This document shows, piece after piece, positions 21,387 to 31,866 of a stretch of DNA of 38,383 nt. The position numbers and the translations under genes were made by a program. Position 1 is the stretch's first letter; every line of letters begins with the position of its first letter. Source of the DNA: Deltaproteobacteria bacterium (lineage in GTDB: Bacteria > Desulfobacterota > Desulfobaccia > Desulfobaccales > Desulfobaccaceae); assembly GCA_019309545.1 (NCBI GenBank), contig JAFDGA010000024.1, positions 1 to 38,383 on the forward strand, written 5' to 3'. The notes below the pieces were generated by a model that saw only the letters and a program-made list of their open reading frames with translations, did not search any database and was not told where the DNA came from.

Positions 21387-23765
21387 ATGGCGGAGCAGAC
21401 CTTGAGAGCTCTGGAATTTCCAGAGCTGATTAAAGTATTACAGGGTTATGCCAGGTCATCTCTGGGGCGAGCCCGTTTGGCAGTTGTTTCACCCCACTCC
21501 GACCATGACTACATTTCCGCCCGGCTCCAGGAAGTGACGGAACAGGGCGAACTGACCACGGTCGAGGGTCCCTGTCCCTTGGAGAAGTTTCCCGATTTAG
21601 CCCAACTTCTGGGACGGGTGAAGATTCCCGGCAGCCTGTTGGAACCGGTTGATTTTAATCAGATCGTAAGGGTATTACGGCTGGTTAGCCGGGTACGCCA
21701 ATATTTTGCCAACGTTGTCGACCAATATCCCCTGATCGCCGGCCGGGCTTTGCGTCTGCAGGAACTGGCCCCGGTGCGCCAGGCCATCCAAAACGCTATC
21801 AGCCCCCACAGCCTAATTCTAGACCAGGCCAGTCCGGAACTACAACGGCTCCGGGAAGAAATGGCCCGAACCCGGCAGCACCTGACCCGCCAGTTACGGC
21901 AATTATTTTTCCAGCCCGAGTTTAAAGAGGCGCTCCAGGATCGTCTGGTGGCACAGCGCAATGGTCGATATGTCATCCTCCTTAAGGCTGAGTGCAAGGG
22001 GAGGGTGCCAGGGATCATTCATGATCAATCGCAGAGCAAGGCTACCCTCTTTGTAGAGCCCTTTGAGGTCATTAATCTCAATAACAGCCTCAACCTCCTG
22101 ACCAATGAGGAAAAACGCGAGCAGGAACGCATTCTAAGGCAATTAACCGACCTGGTTCGGGCCCATCAGGAGGCGATCCGGGAAAACCTGGCCATCCTGG
22201 CTGAATTAGACGCTATAAATGCCAAGGCCCTATATGCCCGAGATTTCCAGGCCCGGGCCCCGATTTTGACCCACAAGGGGCGAGTGATCCTCAAAGAGGC
22301 CCGACATCCACTGCTTTTGGCCCGCGAGCGAGGCCGGGACGGACTCCAGGGTGTGGTGCCAGTAGACCTGGAGCTTAACCCCCAGCAGCGTTTTTTAGTG
22401 ATCTCCGGGGCCAACACCGGCGGCAAAACCGTAACCTTGAAGACCTTGGGCCTGTTAACCCTGATGGTCCAATGCGGTATTCCGATTCCGGTAGCCGAGG
22501 GCAGTGAAATCTGCGTCTTTGACCACATCTTTGCCGACATCGGTGATACCCAGGATCTGGCCAGTAATCTCAGCACTTTTTCAGCCCATATCAAGCGGGC
22601 CTCAGCCATTCTGAGCCAGATTGCCGGCCGGTGTCTGGTGCTCCTGGATGAAGTGGGCACCGCTACCGATCCGGCCGAAGGAGGGGCTTTGGCCCTGGCC
22701 CTGCTTAACGCCCTGGCTCGGGCCGGGGCGTATGGCGCGGTAACCACCCATTTTCATCTACTCAAGGCTTTTGCCCATGAACAGCCCGGCTTTGTCAATG
22801 TCTCTGTCCTCTTTGATGAACAGACCCAAAAGCCATTATACCGTCTGGCCTACGGAGTGGCTGGCCCCAGTAACGCCCTAAAAATCGCCCGGGAGTTGGG
22901 TCTGGCTCCCGAAATCATTGCCGAAGCCCAACAATACCTGGGTCAGGAGGGTGTCCAGGCCATGCAACTCCTGGCTCAACTTGAGTCTTCCCAACAAGAT
23001 CTGGCCCGGCAACGCCAGGAACTGGTCCAAAAAGAACAGTCCCTGGCAACCCAGATGGCTGACCTGGAGGCGCAACGTCAGGTCCTGGAGGACGAGCATC
23101 GGCGGCGGCGGGAAGAGGACCGTCAGGCAGCAGTTCAGGCCATTAAAGCCGCTGAGGCGGAATTTAAGCAGATCTTGCAGCGTCTGGAAAGCGGGCAACA
23201 ATCCTGGGGTCCTTTACGCCAGGAACTTTCCCGGCAGCAGGCCAGACTGCATCAATTCTTTGCCAATTCCCCGGAACCCTCGCCAGTTGCGGAGGTCCCG
23301 TTACAGACCGGCCAGGAGGTTTTTCTCTCCTCCTTGGGTCGAGAAGGGGTGGTGATGTCGGGGCCTGACAAGGAAGGCCGGATTGAAGTTCTGGTCGGCA
23401 CTGTAAAACTCCGGATGCCGCAGGAGGACATTAGACCGGCGCGGCCGGAAGCCAGAACCGGCAGGGTATTTCGAAGCTATCCTCAGAGAGGAGTGGAGAT
23501 CAGCGGAACTTCGGAAATGACCTCTGCGACCCTGAATATTATTGGCCTGAGGGTGGAGGAGGCCCTGCCTTTGGTGGATCGCCTGTTGGACCAGGCCGTA
23601 TTGTGCGGTTGTCCGCGGGTGGATATCATCCACGGCATCGGCACTGGCCGTTTGCAGAAGGCGGTGCGGGAGCATCTGCGCCACCATGTCATGGTCAAAG
23701 ATTTTTACCCTGGAGAAATCAGCCAGGGCGGACGGGGGGTGACTACCGTGGACATCAAAGACTGA
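21387..23765 (+). CDS. mutS2: MutS2 ATPase with Smr domain
   Basis: A 792-residue MutS2. The clamp/lever region is N-terminal; the ATPase has Walker A GANTGGKTVTLK (about 341), LATNLSTFSAH-type signature DLASNLSTFSAHIKR, and Walker B LVLLDEVGTATDPAEG. A long coiled coil (about 530-620) leads to the C-terminal Smr domain with HGIGTGRLQKAVREHL. The Smr LDLRG motif reads LNIIGL, so its Asp and Arg are missing. MutS2 senses collided ribosomes or recombination intermediates, not mismatches. It is inserted between yqeY and dnaG. Confidence 0.95.
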   Translation: MAEQTLRALEFPELIKVLQGYARSSLGRARLAVVSPHSDHDYISARLQEVTEQGELTTVEGPCPLEKFPDLAQLLGRVKIPGSLLEPVDFNQIVRVLRLVSRVRQYFANVVDQYPLIAGRALRLQELAPVRQAIQNAISPHSLILDQASPELQRLREEMARTRQHLTRQLRQLFFQPEFKEALQDRLVAQRNGRYVILLKAECKGRVPGIIHDQSQSKATLFVEPFEVINLNNSLNLLTNEEKREQERILRQLTDLVRAHQEAIRENLAILAELDAINAKALYARDFQARAPILTHKGRVILKEARHPLLLARERGRDGLQGVVPVDLELNPQQRFLVISGANTGGKTVTLKTLGLLTLMVQCGIPIPVAEGSEICVFDHIFADIGDTQDLASNLSTFSAHIKRASAILSQIAGRCLVLLDEVGTATDPAEGGALALALLNALARAGAYGAVTTHFHLLKAFAHEQPGFVNVSVLFDEQTQKPLYRLAYGVAGPSNALKIARELGLAPEIIAEAQQYLGQEGVQAMQLLAQLESSQQDLARQRQELVQKEQSLATQMADLEAQRQVLEDEHRRRREEDRQAAVQAIKAAEAEFKQILQRLESGQQSWGPLRQELSRQQARLHQFFANSPEPSPVAEVPLQTGQEVFLSSLGREGVVMSGPDKEGRIEVLVGTVKLRMPQEDIRPARPEARTGRVFRSYPQRGVEISGTSEMTSATLNIIGLRVEEALPLVDRLLDQAVLCGCPRVDIIHGIGTGRLQKAVREHLRHHVMVKDFYPGEISQGGRGVTTVDIKD

Positions 23766-23833
23766 TCCGGATTCGGTTGGGCGTCAGGAAAGAACCGTTA
23801 TTTAACCAATTTCGGAAATCAAACATTTATCTT

Positions 23834-25628
23834 ATGGCTCCTTACATCCCGGAATCCAAGCTGCTGGAGATCAAGGCCGCGGCCCCCATTGCCGAGGTCA
23901 TTGGGCAGTATGTGAATCTGAAGCCTCGCGGGAGCTATCTGGTCGGTCTGTGCCCCTTCCATGCCGAGACCAACCCCTCTTTTACTGTCTATCCGGAACG
24001 GGAAATATTTCACTGTTTCGGCTGCGGGGTGGGCGGTAATGTCTTTACTTTTCTCATGCAACACCTGCGCTTGACCTTCCCCGAAGCGGCGATGGAATTG
24101 GCCCGCCGCTATGGCGTTCCCCTCTATGCCAAAGAATTGCGGCCGGAGGATGCTCGTCAGGCCCGGAAACGTCAAGCCTTCTACGAGGTCAATGAATTGG
24201 CCGCGGCCTTCTTTGAGGCCAATCTACGAGCCCCGCAGGGAGCGCCAGCCCAAGCCTATCTGTCCCGCCGTGGTCTAAACCCGGAAGTAGTGGCCAGCTA
24301 TCGGTTGGGCTTTGTGCCGGATGAATGGCGGGCTCTGGAAAAGCATCTGTCGGCGCGAGGTGGCTCGCTGGAGGCAGCGCGTGACCTGGGACTGATCATC
24401 CCCCGTCAGTCAAGGGGGTATTATGACCGGTTCCGGGGCCGATTGATGTTTCCCATCCAGGATCAGCAAGGACGGGTAATTGCCTTTGGCGGGCGGGTTC
24501 TGGGGGAGGGAGAGCCTAAGTATCTGAATTCTCCTGAAAGCCCGTTGTACTCGAAGGGGCGCTCTCTTTATGGCCTCTATCAGGCCCGCGAGGCCCTGCG
24601 GAAACACCAGGTAGCTATTCTAGTCGAAGGCTATATGGATCTGTTGGCCCTGCGGGTCCATGGCATTGAGCCGGTAGTGGCCACTCTGGGCACGGCCTTG
24701 ACCCAGGATCAGGTGCGTCTGTTAAAGGGCTATGTCCCGCGGGTGGTGCTGGTCTTTGATGGCGATGAGGCTGGCCTGAAGGCCATGATGCGGTCGTTTC
24801 CACAATTTGCCCGGGAACGTCTCCCGGTACGGGTACTGACCTTACCGAAGGGGGAGGATCCGGACAGCTATGCCTTTAACCACGGGGTAGAAATCTTCCG
24901 GCATCCCTGGGATCAGGCCCGTCCCTTGTTTGAGGTCATCCTAGAAGAAATCCTACACTCTCAGGGAGGCCAGATTGAGGGCAAAGTCACTGCCCTGGAA
25001 CGGTTGAAACCCTATTTCCAGGCCCTGAATGATCCGGTGGAACGCACCCTGTGGACCCGACGGGCCGCGGAACGACTGGGGGTGGAAGAGACCATCCTCC
25101 AGCAGGCCTTGAAGTCCGGACCCAGACAGTCGGTGAATTTGCTGGCTATCCGAGGTGAGTTTTTCGTTAGCCTGGAAGAGCGATTAATAAAACTGATCCT
25201 TAATCATCCCACCATTCTACCCCAGGTCGGCCTGGAAACCTGGCTGGAGGACTTCGAGGACGAAAATCTCAAGGAGATCGCAGCGCAGATCCTGATCTGC
25301 TATCAGCAGCATGGACGGCTGGACTACGGCCTGTTGGTGAACCAGATGGAAACCACCAGCCTCCAGAATCAGGTCTGTGCCTTATCTTTGGCGGTAGAGG
25401 AATTCCCTGTGGAGAATTTGGCAACCCTGGTGGAAGATTGTTGCCGGGGTTTCCGGAAACGGCAATTAAAAAAGGAACAACAACAGCTCAAGCAACAACT
25501 ACACCGGGCCTACAATAATCAAACGGGGGAGGAGTTTATGGCGATTCAGGCCCGGATCAGGGACGTTGATCTGCAGTTGCAAAATTTGCAAGCAGAACCA
25601 AGACCTTCTGGGGAAAAGGAGAAACCAC

Positions 25629-25651
<23 letters not shown>
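23834..25651 (+). CDS. dnaG: DNA primase
   Basis: A 605-residue DnaG. The zinc-binding site is Cys40, His43, Cys61, Cys64 ([21 protein letters not shown]). The RNA-polymerase core has [13 protein letters not shown] and [18 protein letters not shown], and the TOPRIM segment has [10 protein letters not shown] and VFDGDEAG. The C-terminal helicase-binding part is present. I placed the start at ATG 23834 ([10 protein letters not shown]), the normal N-terminus; the frame runs back into mutS2 without domain content. No clear ribosome site. rpoD begins inside its end. Confidence 0.95.
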
Positions 25652-27368
<1,717 letters not shown>

Positions 27369-27723
27369 TTCCGGAAATTGCGGATGCTGGTGTTGTGTAT
27401 CGTAATCGGCTATAATTGATAAGAGACCTGTCCATCCCTCTCTCCAACGGGGAGAGGGATGGAATAAGAGCTGGAAGTCACAGATATTATTATCAGATCG
27501 GTAATTATGATACCATTCACCAGCAATGGCGGGAAGCCAACCGGATTTTTACTGATTGAGAATTAGGGTTGCATTGCGCAAGGTTTTATGGATTATAATT
27601 ATATAAGGCAATTTTTTAATTGACTGGCCAAGGAGGGCCAAAGCCACCTAATATGGACCTCCAGCCTGGACAGATCAGGTCTGCGGGCGGAAGTGAATGC
27701 GGCGGCCAGGCAGGATCAATCTG
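27369..27723. other. Intergenic region after rpoD with a strong hairpin
   Basis: 27431-27463 is a 15-base-pair hairpin (TCCATCCCTCTCTCC against GGGGAGAGGGATGGA, one G-U pair) with an AAC loop. There is no T-run after it, so it is more likely a REP-like or processing element than an intrinsic terminator. Its CCCTCTC / GAGAGGG arms resemble the core of the 115-bp repeats. TATAAT at 27594 may be the -10 box of the tRNA promoter. No gene is recognised. Confidence 0.55.
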
Positions 27724-27799
27724 GGGCCCATAGCTCAGCGGTTAGAGCCACCGGCTCATAACCGGAAGGTCCCTGGTTCGAATCCAGGTGGGCCCACCA
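27724..27799 (+). tRNA. tRNA with CAU anticodon, probably tRNA-Ile2
   Basis: A full cloverleaf of 76 bases: acceptor GGGCCCA/TGGGCCC, D arm GCTC-AGCGGTTA-GAGC, anticodon loop CTCATAA, T arm CCTGG-TTCGAAT-CCAGG, discriminator A and encoded CCA. The anticodon is CAT, so it is either elongator Met or the Ile2 tRNA whose C34 becomes lysidine. C4 and C5 in the acceptor stem match known TilS determinants and favour Ile2. No initiator features (1-72 mismatch) are seen. Confidence 0.93.
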
Positions 27800-27873
27800 A
27801 TATCAGAGGCAAGATGCTTATATTGCGACAAGTTAATCGTTATCCCCTTGAGCACCAGTGGGGATATAGCTCT

Positions 27874-27900
27874 GGGGTGCTGGCCGAGCACCCCTTTTTT
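27874..27900 (+). terminator. Intrinsic terminator after the tRNA
   Basis: GGGGTGCT, loop GGCCG, AGCACCCC, then six T: a perfect eight-pair GC-rich stem and T-tract. A second stem (TATCCCC / GGGGATA, 27841-27866) precedes it. It ends only seven bases before the Nif3-like start codon. Confidence 0.9.
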
Positions 27901-27907
27901 ATTAACC

Positions 27908-29026
27908 ATGGCAGTCACCGTTAAGCACATTCTGGCCCTGGTTGAAGAGCAGGCCCCGGCCTCACTGGCGCTGGCCTGGGACCGGGTGGGATTGCAGGTT
28001 GGCCATCCCGAGCAGGAGGTGAAGACTCTGGTTGTGGCCCTGGAGCCTTCCGAAGCGGTTCTGCAGGGCGCGGTTGAGGCTGGCGCCCAGATGGTTTTGA
28101 CTCATCACCCGGTGCTGTTTCAACCCCTAGAATGCCTCCGGTTGGATACGCCCACCGGGCGGCTGTTAAGCCTGGCCCTGAAGCACAACCTGGCCCTGGC
28201 CGCAGCCCATACCAACCTGGATATTGCCGAGCACGGTTTGAACGATTTTTTGGCCCGGACCCTGGAATTAAACCAGATCCAGGTGCTTCAGGAAACCCAG
28301 GCTGATAGTTGGTATAAGTTGGCGGTTTTTGTCCCCATAGGTTATGAAGACCAGGTGCGCCAGGCCCTGTTCGACGACCGCACCGGAGTGATCGGAAGGT
28401 ATGGAAACTGCTCCTTTGCGGCCCGCGGGGAGGGGACCTACCGGCCCTTGGCCGGGGCGCAGCCTTTTCGCGGCGAGGTCACAGTGCTATCCCGGGCCAG
28501 CGAGTCGCGATTGGAAATCCTGGTGCCGGAAAGCCGGGTGGCCGCAGTAATCGAGCGTCTCAGGGCCGCCCACCCCTATGAAGAAGTGGCCTATGACCTC
28601 TATCCCTTAAAAAATCCAGGACGGTCTCTCGGCTTAGGTCGAGTGGGAGAGTGGCCTGAGGCCCGTCCCTGGCCGCAGGTTGTTCAGCACCTCAAGACCC
28701 TGTTCCAGGTGTCAATAATCAAAGCGGTGGGACAGCCGCCGGAGATGGTCAAAAAAGTGGCACTCTGCGGCGGCAGCGGCGGCGACCTGATCGAAGCCGC
28801 CTGGAAACAGGGGGCGGAGCTTTATCTCAGCGGCGATATCCGCTATCATCAAGCGGTCCCTTGGGCTTTGGAAAGCATGGCCATTCTTGATCTGGGCCAT
28901 TATGCCACCGAGTCGATCTTTATGCCGGCCTGGGGCCAGAAGCTCCAGGAAAGACTGGATCAGGAAGGCATGCCGGTAAAAGTTATCATCGACGCCTGGG
29001 GGCAAGACCCGTTTCATTATTTATAG
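27908..29026 (+). CDS. Nif3-like dinuclear metal-centre protein (with PII-like insert)
   Basis: A 372-residue DUF34/NIF3 protein. The two halves of the metal-binding domain are at the ends (LTHHPVLFQ and AAAHTNLDIA near residues 60-95; LDLGHYATE near 330), separated by the YqfO-type insert (about 130-235: KLAVFVPIGYEDQVRQAL and AHPYEEVAYDLYPL). ATG 27908 is taken as start because it is the first residue of family sequence; the frame extends back into the tRNA, which is rejected. Proteins of this family are linked to GTP cyclohydrolase or nucleotide-related hydrolysis, without agreed function. Confidence 0.92.
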   Translation: MAVTVKHILALVEEQAPASLALAWDRVGLQVGHPEQEVKTLVVALEPSEAVLQGAVEAGAQMVLTHHPVLFQPLECLRLDTPTGRLLSLALKHNLALAAAHTNLDIAEHGLNDFLARTLELNQIQVLQETQADSWYKLAVFVPIGYEDQVRQALFDDRTGVIGRYGNCSFAARGEGTYRPLAGAQPFRGEVTVLSRASESRLEILVPESRVAAVIERLRAAHPYEEVAYDLYPLKNPGRSLGLGRVGEWPEARPWPQVVQHLKTLFQVSIIKAVGQPPEMVKKVALCGGSGGDLIEAAWKQGAELYLSGDIRYHQAVPWALESMAILDLGHYATESIFMPAWGQKLQERLDQEGMPVKVIIDAWGQDPFHYL

Positions 29027-29055
29027 TTAAAAAATCATATGTTGGAGGTTTAGCA

Positions 29056-29802
29056 TTGCTAGCAGAATTAAGGCAATTGATCGCCTTGCAGCAACTGGAT
29101 AAGGAAATCCGGGCCCTTTCTCAGGCGCTGGAAGAAATTCCGGCCAACCTGAGGGAACTAGAGGCCAAGTTATCGGAAGTCCAGCAGGAGAAACAGAAAG
29201 AAGAACAAAAAGTGGAGGAATTGGAGAGTCAGCATCGCCAACTGGAATCAGAGATGACTGTGATGGATGAAAGCATCACCCGCAGCCGGGAACGGCTGAT
29301 GGAGATCAAAGATAATATTGAATATAAGGCGATGCTTCGGGAGATTGCCTTCCGGGAGGATCGTAAGGATCAGAAAGAGACTGAGATCCTGGAATTATTG
29401 GAGGCCATTGAGGTCCATCATCAAACCCTGACCCAGCAACAAGAGGCGATAATCACCCTGCAACGCCAGATCGAGGGATTGCGGGCGGAAGTGGAGGAGC
29501 GGTTGGCCACGGTCAATCAGCAGATTCAGGAACTGACCGCGCAGCGACCGCAGGTCCTGCAACAGATTTCCCCTAATCTTTTAAAACGTTATGAGTTTAT
29601 CCGGGAACGGCGGAATGGCACCGCCATCGCCGAGGTCCGCCAGGGGGTTTGTATGGCCTGCCATATGAATCTGCCGCCCCAGCATTTTATTGAGCTCCAG
29701 AAGGAACAAGAGATTCTGACCTGCCCGCATTGCCAGCGGATTATCTATTGGCTGGGGCCGGCTGACACCGAGGAACTGGCTTCGGAAACCGCGGTAGGAT
29801 GA
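29056..29802 (+). CDS. Coiled-coil protein with C4 zinc ribbon
   Basis: A 248-residue protein. Residues about 10-180 are one long heptad-rich helical stretch (LRELEAKLSEVQQEKQKEEQ and similar). The C-terminal ribbon has CMACHMNLPP and, after 22 residues, CPHCQR. The start is TTG 29056, supported by GGAGG seven bases upstream. It belongs to the CT398/zf-RING_7 type. Its stop overlaps the RNase H start in ATGA; this neighbour pair is common, which suggests a nucleic-acid role. Confidence 0.9.
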   Translation: MLAELRQLIALQQLDKEIRALSQALEEIPANLRELEAKLSEVQQEKQKEEQKVEELESQHRQLESEMTVMDESITRSRERLMEIKDNIEYKAMLREIAFREDRKDQKETEILELLEAIEVHHQTLTQQQEAIITLQRQIEGLRAEVEERLATVNQQIQELTAQRPQVLQQISPNLLKRYEFIRERRNGTAIAEVRQGVCMACHMNLPPQHFIELQKEQEILTCPHCQRIIYWLGPADTEELASETAVG

Positions 29803-30386
29803 CTGCTGCTGCGTCCAGGTCTGCGAATCGGGCCGAGCTGTTCTATGCCCTGGCGGAGAATCCTTATATTCCTGGCATGTTGAAGCGTTACAACCTAAGT
29901 CTGAAAGACTGGCAGATGCCTTTCTGGGAAACCGCGGAATATTATCGCTCCCTGGACCAGGAATACTGGACCTTATATGTTGATGGGGCCTCTCACGGCA
30001 ATCCCGGTCCGGCCGGAGCCGGGGCGGTGCTGCGGGATAGCCAGGGGCGGGTTCAGGCTGAACTCAGAGAATATTTGGGAGAGGCCACCAATAATGAAGC
30101 CGAGTATCGCGCCCTGCTGCTGGGGCTGGAAGCCGCCAGGCGCCGGGGGGTGCGCCGCCTTTATATCTTTTCGGATTCCAAACTGGTGGTAGAGCAGCTC
30201 CAGGGAGGCTATCAGGTCAGAAGCCCGAAGCTGAAGCCTCTGTGGCAGTCCGCCAAAATCCGGTTGAACAATTTCGAGGCTTATGCTATTTCACATGTAG
30301 ATCGGGCGAAAAACCAACACGCCGATCGCTTAGCCCAGGAAGCCATTGACCAAAAGGCCACAGTGGATTATAATTTAATCAACTAG
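29799..30386 (+). CDS. rnhA: Ribonuclease HI with N-terminal extension
   Basis: A 195-residue protein. The RNase H fold spans about 56-188 with the catalytic acids Asp62 (LYVDGASHGNPGPAG), Glu102 (TNNEAEYRAL), Asp126 (FSDSKLV) and Asp176 (NQHADRLAQEA). It cuts RNA in RNA-DNA hybrids. The first 55 residues are a helical extension not usual in E. coli RNase HI. The four-base overlap with the zinc-ribbon gene shows co-translation. Confidence 0.93.
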   Translation: MTAAASRSANRAELFYALAENPYIPGMLKRYNLSLKDWQMPFWETAEYYRSLDQEYWTLYVDGASHGNPGPAGAGAVLRDSQGRVQAELREYLGEATNNEAEYRALLLGLEAARRRGVRRLYIFSDSKLVVEQLQGGYQVRSPKLKPLWQSAKIRLNNFEAYAISHVDRAKNQHADRLAQEAIDQKATVDYNLIN

Positions 30387-30395
30387 CAGGCCCCG

Positions 30396-30770
30396 TATCG
30401 GAGTAGGCCAGGTGATCGCTGGCCGCCCGTTCTGGGCGGCGAGAGGAAAGTCCGAGCTCCGCAGGGCAGGGTGCTGGGTAACGCCCAGTGGGGGTAACCC
30501 CAAGGAAAGTGCCACAGAGAATAGACCGCCGGGACGAGTTCTTTGTCTCGGTAAGGGTGAAACGGTGAGGTAAGAGCTCACCAGTTCCGATGGTGACATC
30601 GGAAGCTAGGTAAACCCCACCCGGAGCAAGACCAAATAGGAGGGCGCTTGAGGGTAGCCCGCCCGAAGCTCTCGGGTAGGTCGCTGGAGGCCGCAGGCAA
30701 CTGTGGTCCTAGAGGAATGATCACCACCGGTTATCCGGGACAGAACTCGGCTTATGGCCTGCTCCGATAG
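30396..30770 (+). ncRNA. rnpB: RNase P RNA (class A)
   Basis: The conserved core is unmistakable: GAGAGGAAAGTCCGAGCTCC near the 5' end, CAGGGCAGGGTGCTGGGTAA, CACAGAGAATAGACCGCC, AAGGGTGAAACGGTGAGGTA and, near the 3' end, AACTCGGCTTATGGCC. The outer P1 helix is TATCGGAGTAGGCC (from 30396) with GGCCTGCTCCGATA (ending about 30769). It is the catalytic RNA that trims the 5' leader of tRNA precursors. End positions are set from P1 and may be off by a few bases. Followed by its own terminator. Confidence 0.96.
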
Positions 30771-30785
30771 GTGTCTGTTTTCCTG

Positions 30786-30815
30786 AGGCCGACAATATTT
30801 GCGTCGGCCTTTTTA
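30786..30815 (+). terminator. Intrinsic terminator of rnpB
   Basis: AGGCCGAC, nine-base loop, GTCGGCCT, then TTTTTATT: a perfect eight-pair stem and T-tract 16 bases after the RNase P RNA. Confidence 0.9.
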
Positions 30816-30842
30816 TTAATTAGAGGAATTTAATTATCAATC

Positions 30843-31829
30843 ATGGATGGTTCTATCCGGCCGATGTTATCCCGACACGAGGCTTCGCCTTATATTTCCG
30901 TAGTAATTCCAGTATATAACGAAGAAGACAATCTACCTGAGCTGGTCCGGCGTTTGCTGCACACTCTGACCGGCATGGGTCGCAGCTTTGAAATTGTATT
31001 TGTTGACGACGGCTCACAGGACCGTTCCTGGGAGATTCTGACTGAACTGCATCAGCAGCATCCGGATCACCTGCGGGCCATCCGGTTCAACCGCAATTTT
31101 GGCCAGCACCGGGCTATCTTTGCCGGATTTCAGGCCGCCCGGGGTCAGGTCATGGTCACTCTGGACGCCGATTTACAAAATCCTCCGGAAGAGATCCCGC
31201 GTCTGATCGCCAAACTGGAGGAAGGTTATGATGCGGTCGGCGGTTGGCGGGAGAACCGGCACGACTCCATGTTCCGCCGGCTGACGTCGCGGTCGATGAA
31301 CCGGCTGATGTCCTGGGTCACCGGCGTCCGGTTGCATGATTATGGCTGTATGCTGCGGGCCTACCGCCGGGAAATCGTCGATAGCATCAATCAGTGTCAC
31401 GAGTCCGCCAGCTTTATTCCTGCTCTGGCCAACAGTTTTGCCCAGCGCATAGCCGAGATCCCGGTCAGCCATGCCCAGCGGCAGGGGGGAAAGTCCAAGT
31501 ATGGCATCCGGAAACTGATTCGCCTCAATTTTGACTTCATGACCGGCTTTTCCCATTTTCCCATCCATGCAGTGGGCTTCTTGGGTCTGCTGATTGCCTT
31601 GTTGGGTATGGGTTTTGGCATCTTTTTGTTTATCCGCCGCCTGGTGGTGGGGCCTGAGGTCGAGGGGGTGTTTACCCTGTTCGCCATCCTGTTCGTGTTC
31701 ATTGGCTTACAGATGTTTGGTCTGGCCCTGATCGGCGAGTATGTCGGCCGTATCTATCGCGAGGTGCGCCAGCGGCCCCGCTATGTCATCCGGCAGCAGC
31801 TGGGCGCTGGCCCAGACCTGCGGAAATAG
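30843..31829 (+). CDS. arnC: ArnC-like undecaprenyl-phosphate Ara4FN transferase
   Basis: A 328-residue family-2 glycosyltransferase. SVVIPVYNEEDNLPELV and IVFVDDGSQDRSWEIL form the nucleotide-binding part, and DADLQNPPEEI holds the DXD metal motif. Two C-terminal membrane spans (about 240-262 and 275-300) end in GEYVGRIYREVRQRPRY, as in ArnC. It moves 4-formamido-arabinose from UDP to undecaprenyl phosphate on the inner membrane. The next genes encode the matching sugar-making and deformylating steps, which supports ArnC over a dolichol-phosphate-mannose synthase type. Confidence 0.88.
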   Translation: MDGSIRPMLSRHEASPYISVVIPVYNEEDNLPELVRRLLHTLTGMGRSFEIVFVDDGSQDRSWEILTELHQQHPDHLRAIRFNRNFGQHRAIFAGFQAARGQVMVTLDADLQNPPEEIPRLIAKLEEGYDAVGGWRENRHDSMFRRLTSRSMNRLMSWVTGVRLHDYGCMLRAYRREIVDSINQCHESASFIPALANSFAQRIAEIPVSHAQRQGGKSKYGIRKLIRLNFDFMTGFSHFPIHAVGFLGLLIALLGMGFGIFLFIRRLVVGPEVEGVFTLFAILFVFIGLQMFGLALIGEYVGRIYREVRQRPRYVIRQQLGAGPDLRK

Positions 31830-31866
31830 AACAGCTTCAACTAGTTTTTGGTCTTAAGCTCAAAAT

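Noticed and set aside
23603-23833. 77-residue extension of primase into mutS2
   Set aside because: It lies within the MutS2 Smr coding sequence; DnaG normally begins at [10 protein letters not shown], just before the zinc domain.
25566-25628. 21-residue extension of RpoD
   Set aside because: No ribosome site, while ATG 25629 has AAGGAGA at the right distance.
27431-27463. Intrinsic terminator of rpoD
   Set aside because: The stem is strong but no T-run follows on either strand.
27788-27907. 40-residue N-terminal extension of the Nif3-like frame reaching back into the tRNA
   Set aside because: It runs through the tRNA 3' end and the terminator, and family similarity begins only at ATG 27908.
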